DNA of 9,144 nucleotides, taken from JBBQDK01 sp038319625 (GTDB taxonomy: Bacteria; Pseudomonadota; Gammaproteobacteria; JBBQDK01). Both the position numbers and the translations under genes were made by a program. Shown here piece after piece: positions 5,761 through 9,144 of this stretch (positions are counted from its first letter, which is position 1; every line of letters begins with the position of its first letter). The stretch is taken from positions 1-9,144 of the forward strand of contig JBBQDK010000125.1 of assembly GCA_038319625.1 (NCBI GenBank), given 5' to 3'. The notes under the pieces are model-generated. The model was given only the letters and a program-made list of their open reading frames with translations, had not been told where the DNA came from and searched no databases.

Positions 5761-8198
5761 GCCTGCGGCTCCTGACACCAGTGATCTGGCGGGAATTCAT
5801 CGACCTGCAATACATCCTTCCTGGCTGCTGTCGTGCTGCGTAACTGCTCAGCCTCTTGTGCGGAGATGATACCAGCCCCGACAGCACGATCCAGCATCTT
5901 ATCCGCATCTGGCGGCAGTGTGTCAACGAGCACGCGGGCGTGGCGCAGTTTCTGCTCTATGGGCTCGGCTGCGAGCACCTTGTGCAATGCGTTTTCGAGC
6001 CGCGCCAGCGGTTCATTGTCAGTGTCCGGCAGGTAAATGCCGGCGCTGAGTCGATCGCGCGCGGCGCCGGGCGTGAGCAGCAACCCGGCCACAGCATGAT
6101 CAAGCCGGTCATCAGGCTTGCGATAGCGCCGTCCGAGGGGAAAGATCAGTGTGCGCAGTAGCACGGCGACGATACGGTTGGGGAAATTGCGCAGGATGCC
6201 GTCGAGCCCCTGTTGCATGGCATAGAGCGAATCACGGCAGGCCCAGTGCAGTAACGCTGCGTCTTCGGGGGCCTGCCCTTGTTCATGAAAACGCTTTATC
6301 GTGGCTGACAACAAATAAAGATGGCTGAGCACGTCGGCGAAGCGTGCCGAGAGACGTTCACGACGCTTCAAGGTACCGCCCATCACCAACATGGCGAAAT
6401 CGGCCGCCAGCGCGAAGGCCGCGCTCATACGACTGGCCTGTTGCAGATAGCGCCGTGGCATGCCGTGCATGGGTGCCACCGCAAGCCGCGCGTCTGTCAG
6501 ACCGAACAGCAGACTGCGCAAGGCATTGCCGAGCGTGAATCCGATATGGCCGAACAATGCCCGGTCGAAGTTACGCAGCCCACGCTCGGCATCGGGGTCG
6601 GCAGCGGCCCGCATCTCGTCGAAAACATATGGATGACAGCGCATCGCACCTTGACCGAAGATGATCAGGCTACGCGTCAGGATGTTCGCACCCTCGACGG
6701 TGATGCTGATCGGTACAGCTTGATAGACACGGCCGAGAATATTGCGTGGACCGAGACAGATGCCCGAGCCGCCGTGAATATCCATGGCGTCGTTGACGAC
6801 GCGGCGCATGCGCTCGGTGAGATGATATTTGACGATGGCGGAAATCACCGACGGTTTCTCGCCCTGATCAAGTGCCGTTGTTGTGAGCAGCCGCGCGGCG
6901 TCCATCTGGTAACTGAAACCGGCGATACGCGCCAGCGCTTCCTCGACGCCTTCAAAGCGACCGATGGGTTGATGAAACTGTGTACGCACCCGCGCATAGG
7001 CACCGGTCGCGCGGCACACCAGCTTGCCCGCGCCAGCACTCAGAGCCGGCAGAGAAATCGCTCGGCCATCGGCCAGACACTCCATCAACATGCGCCAGCC
7101 TTGTCCGGCACGTTCGACACCGCCGATAATCCAATCGAGTGGAATGAAGACATCCGTGCCGCTGTTGGGCCCGTTCTGAAAGGCCTGACTGAGCGGAAAA
7201 TGTCGCTTGCCTATCGCAACGCCGGGCGTATCGGTGGGGATCAGTGCCAGCGTGATACCGAGTTCTGGCTTGTCCCCGAGCAGATGCTCGGAATCGTAGA
7301 GCTTGAAAGCCAGCCCCAGTACTGTCGCCACCGGTCCGAGCGTAATGTAGCGCTTGTTCCAGTTGAGACGGATGCCAAGCACGTTGTGCTCTCCCTTGAA
7401 GTTACCGCGACATACCACGCCATAATCGGTCATCGCCGCCGCATCACTGCCGGCCTCCGGACTGGTAAGCGCAAAGCAGGGCACATCCACGCCTGCGGCC
7501 AGACGCGGCAGATAATGGTCTTTCTGCGCCTCGGTGCCGTACTGCAGCAGCAACTTGGCCGGGCCGAGTGAATTCGGCACCATGGCAGTGACGGCCGCGC
7601 TGATGCTACGTGAAGAAATCTTTACTACAATGGCCGAATGAGCCAGCGCCGAATAATCAAGCCCGCCGTATCGCTTCGGGATGATCAGGGCGAAGAAGCC
7701 TTTACGCTTGAGAAACTCCCACACCGGTACCGGCAGATCATGCAACTCCTGCGTGATTTGCCAGTCATCAAGTATGCGGCACAACTCTTCCACCGGTCCG
7801 TCGAGAAACGCCTGCTCTTCAGCTGTGAGTTGCGGAATGGGGTAGTCCAGTAGCGCTCCCCAGTCGGGATGACCGCTGAACAATTCTCCATCCCAGCCGA
7901 CCGTGCCTGCCTCCAATGCTTCGCGCTCGGTGGGCGACATGCTCGGCAAGACTCGGCGGAACCTGGCCAGCACCGGCCCGCTGAGCAGGCGACGGCGCAA
8001 GGGGTACAGATTCAGCAGTACAAGCAGTGGCAGAAATAGCAGCCAGAGCAACACCACTCCGAACAGTGTCGACGACCAATAGGTACAGGCCGCGAGACAG
8101 GTCATAGTAACCACGCTCCACAACCAGAGTGAAGCCCGCAGAAACAGCAGTGCGCCGCTGGTCAGGATAATGATAATAAGTGTCGTGTAGATGTCCAT
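5715..8198 (-). CDS. fadE: Acyl-CoA dehydrogenase FadE
   Basis: FadE catalyses the first oxidation of beta-oxidation, turning acyl-CoA into trans-2-enoyl-CoA with FAD and passing electrons to an electron-transfer flavoprotein (no ETF gene is in this window). At 827 residues it matches the long FadE type (E. coli, 814). Seen: two or three hydrophobic segments within residues 3-64, followed by a basic stretch (YPLRRR), suggesting membrane anchoring. Next comes LTAEEQAFLDGPVEE (124-138), which I recall as nearly identical in E. coli FadE, then the flavin-site motif CFALTSPEAGSDA (241-253), WNKRYITL (280-287), MDIHGGSGICLG (472-483) and TVEGANILTRS (500-510). Glu502 there is the likely catalytic base, by position relative to other acyl-CoA dehydrogenases. 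The FadE-specific C-terminal domain (ACDH_C) covers roughly 520-790, including LKRRERLSARFADVLSHLYL and the FPNRIVA segment. The ATG at 8198 lies 4 nt after the stop of the upstream hydrolase gene, with only a weak GAAG-like ribosome site, so coupling is likely. Its 3' end overlaps fadI by 46 nt. Confidence 0.96.
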   Translation of the reverse strand: MDIYTTLIIIILTSGALLFLRASLWLWSVVTMTCLAACTYWSSTLFGVVLLWLLFLPLLVLLNLYPLRRRLLSGPVLARFRRVLPSMSPTEREALEAGTVGWDGELFSGHPDWGALLDYPIPQLTAEEQAFLDGPVEELCRILDDWQITQELHDLPVPVWEFLKRKGFFALIIPKRYGGLDYSALAHSAIVVKISSRSISAAVTAMVPNSLGPAKLLLQYGTEAQKDHYLPRLAAGVDVPCFALTSPEAGSDAAAMTDYGVVCRGNFKGEHNVLGIRLNWNKRYITLGPVATVLGLAFKLYDSEHLLGDKPELGITLALIPTDTPGVAIGKRHFPLSQAFQNGPNSGTDVFIPLDWIIGGVERAGQGWRMLMECLADGRAISLPALSAGAGKLVCRATGAYARVRTQFHQPIGRFEGVEEALARIAGFSYQMDAARLLTTTALDQGEKPSVISAIVKYHLTERMRRVVNDAMDIHGGSGICLGPRNILGRVYQAVPISITVEGANILTRSLIIFGQGAMRCHPYVFDEMRAAADPDAERGLRNFDRALFGHIGFTLGNALRSLLFGLTDARLAVAPMHGMPRRYLQQASRMSAAFALAADFAMLVMGGTLKRRERLSARFADVLSHLYLLSATIKRFHEQGQAPEDAALLHWACRDSLYAMQQGLDGILRNFPNRIVAVLLRTLIFPLGRRYRKPDDRLDHAVAGLLLTPGAARDRLSAGIYLPDTDNEPLARLENALHKVLAAEPIEQKLRHARVLVDTLPPDADKMLDRAVGAGIISAQEAEQLRSTTAARKDVLQVDEFPPDHWCQEPQAWRKSPDTERARQSI
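5769..5773 (-). promoter_or_regulatory. Ribosome binding site of fadI, inside the fadE coding region
   Basis: The minus strand reads AGGAG, then 8 nt (CCGCAGGC), then the ATG at 5760. It is the strongest Shine-Dalgarno match in the operon and decides between this ATG and the in-frame GTG at 5778. Because it lies within the last codons of fadE, ribosomes finishing fadE would pass over it. Confidence 0.75.
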
Positions 8199-8202
8199 TT
8201 CT

Positions 8203-9144
8203 TCAGTGCCGTGAGCGCATCAGCCATGAACGCAGTGACAACGGCGACCAGGATGCGCGCGGAAGGAATGCGGCGTCACTCAATTCTTCACTACCCGTAG
8301 TGGCCGACTCGCTGGTCGAAGCGGCAATTGCCGAAGGCAGGTAACAGTCGTCAGGGCTGTTGCACATCACGCCTTCCTCGTCCCAGGGCAGGCGCCTGTA
8401 GAAGGTCAGATCATCGTGTTCGAAGAACGGATATTTGATGATATCGAAGTAGGGTGAGTAATCGAAATCGCGCGGCGTGTGTAGCTTGAAGTTGAGCTTG
8501 AGCAATCGCACACGGCCGTCCTGAGTATGCTGGATCACCGGCAGGATCGGGAACTGCACCGACGAAAATGCGGCCGCCAGCATCGACGAACACACGGTGC
8601 GGGTCGGATCGCCGGCATTGTGTTCAAACAGGCTGGACCGCCAACGCCGTGGCAGAACGCCATAAGGAAACATGAAGCGCGCCAAATCGAGCAACTGACG
8701 TACATTGTAGTCGTGCCCGAGATGACCGAGCGTAAAGTTGATCACATTCTGCGCATCCTCATAGGACAGGCCCCGGGGCCGGCAGATACGAGTGTGTAGA
8801 TCGCGATACTTGCTCAGCGGGCTGATAATGGTGCCTGAGCCAAGCAGGCCTTCGATGACCAATTGTTCACGCGGATCGCCGTGATGAAAGCTGGCGGCGA
8901 ATTCGCGCAGTTGCGGATCCTCGATGTCGTTCAGGCGACCAATGTAAAGCGCCGAATGGGTCCAGGGACTTTGCGTGATGAGCTTGATGATCTCACTGAC
9001 GCGGCTGCGGCCTTCCACCAGCAGCACATCGCCGAGCCGGATCTCGACCCGCACCCGGTCGAAATCACACAACGGCAGGCCATGCCCGGGGTGCTCGGTG
9101 ACCAGCCAACGGGTAATCCTGCTCCATAGCCAAGCTTTCAAAGC
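8203..9144 (-). CDS. YiiX/YebB-like permuted papain-fold (peptidase C92, NlpC/P60-related) hydrolase, 5' end at or beyond the window edge
   Basis: The frame is open to the window edge. The first usable start inside is TTG at 9141, giving 312 residues, but the true start may lie outside. Seen: GDVLLVEGRSRVSEIIKLIT (38-57), then WTHSALYIG with His62, VIEGLLGSG with Glu97, LGHDYNVRQLLDL (141-153), and TVCSSMLAAAF with Cys184. His before Cys is the circularly permuted order typical of the YaeF/YiiX (C92) and LRAT-like families, whose members are amidases, thioesterase-like hydrolases or acyltransferases. No signal peptide is visible from this start, so a cytoplasmic site is likely. The last 45 residues or so are Ser/Ala-rich and probably disordered. 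The gene ends 4 nt before fadE and runs the same way, so it is probably in the fad operon, where it might release or transfer acyl groups. That role is inferred; the substrate is unknown. Confidence 0.8.
   Translation of the reverse strand, partial: ALKAWLWSRITRWLVTEHPGHGLPLCDFDRVRVEIRLGDVLLVEGRSRVSEIIKLITQSPWTHSALYIGRLNDIEDPQLREFAASFHHGDPREQLVIEGLLGSGTIISPLSKYRDLHTRICRPRGLSYEDAQNVINFTLGHLGHDYNVRQLLDLARFMFPYGVLPRRWRSSLFEHNAGDPTRTVCSSMLAAAFSSVQFPILPVIQHTQDGRVRLLKLNFKLHTPRDFDYSPYFDIIKYPFFEHDDLTFYRRLPWDEEGVMCNSPDDCYLPSAIAASTSESATTGSEELSDAAFLPRASWSPLSLRSWLMRSRH

Noticed and set aside
6321..7571. A 416-codon open frame on the plus strand opposite fadE
   Set aside because: It lies wholly antisense to a clear FadE, its translation resembles no family I know, and long antisense frames are expected opposite GC-rich genes.

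Overview
The window looks like chromosomal DNA from a Gammaproteobacterium of moderately high G+C. The FadE is the long, membrane-anchored type known from enterobacteria and relatives, and it is followed by a thiolase and multifunctional enzyme in the fadI-fadJ order. Order and genus cannot be read from the sequence. All supported genes lie on the minus strand, so transcription runs from high to low coordinates.

Layout in the direction of transcription. (1) 9144-8203: a YiiX/YebB-like permuted papain-fold (peptidase C92) hydrolase whose 5' end is at or beyond the window edge. (2) 8198-5715: fadE, acyl-CoA dehydrogenase. (3) 5760-4450: fadI-type 3-ketoacyl-CoA thiolase, overlapping the end of fadE by 46 nt. 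(4) 4449-4324: a spacer holding a long inverted repeat flanked by 7-bp direct repeats, probably a small inserted element. (5) 4323-2290: fadJ/fadB-type enoyl-CoA hydratase/3-hydroxyacyl-CoA dehydrogenase. (6) 2290-488: long-chain acyl-CoA synthetase, sharing one base with the fadJ stop codon. (7) 487-156: a gene-free gap with an AT-rich island and a possible minus-strand promoter. (8) 155-1: the first 51 codons of a probable PilZ-domain (c-di-GMP receptor) protein that leaves the window.

Genes 2, 3, 5 and 6 encode every catalytic step needed to activate a saturated fatty acid and run it round the beta-oxidation spiral: AMP-forming activation to acyl-CoA, FAD-dependent dehydrogenation, hydration, NAD-dependent oxidation and thiolysis to acetyl-CoA. 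The tight junctions (4-nt gap, 46-nt overlap, 1-nt overlap) point to one polycistronic transcript with translational coupling; the element-bearing fadI-fadJ spacer is the only exception. The promoter and any fatty-acid-responsive operator would lie beyond 9144. The C92 hydrolase at the head of the cluster is the least explained member and could release or transfer acyl groups, but that is inference.

Nothing here is clearly a novel system. The items most worth a second look are the inserted palindrome between fadI and fadJ, the C92 hydrolase in a beta-oxidation operon, and the AT-rich island ahead of the PilZ gene.
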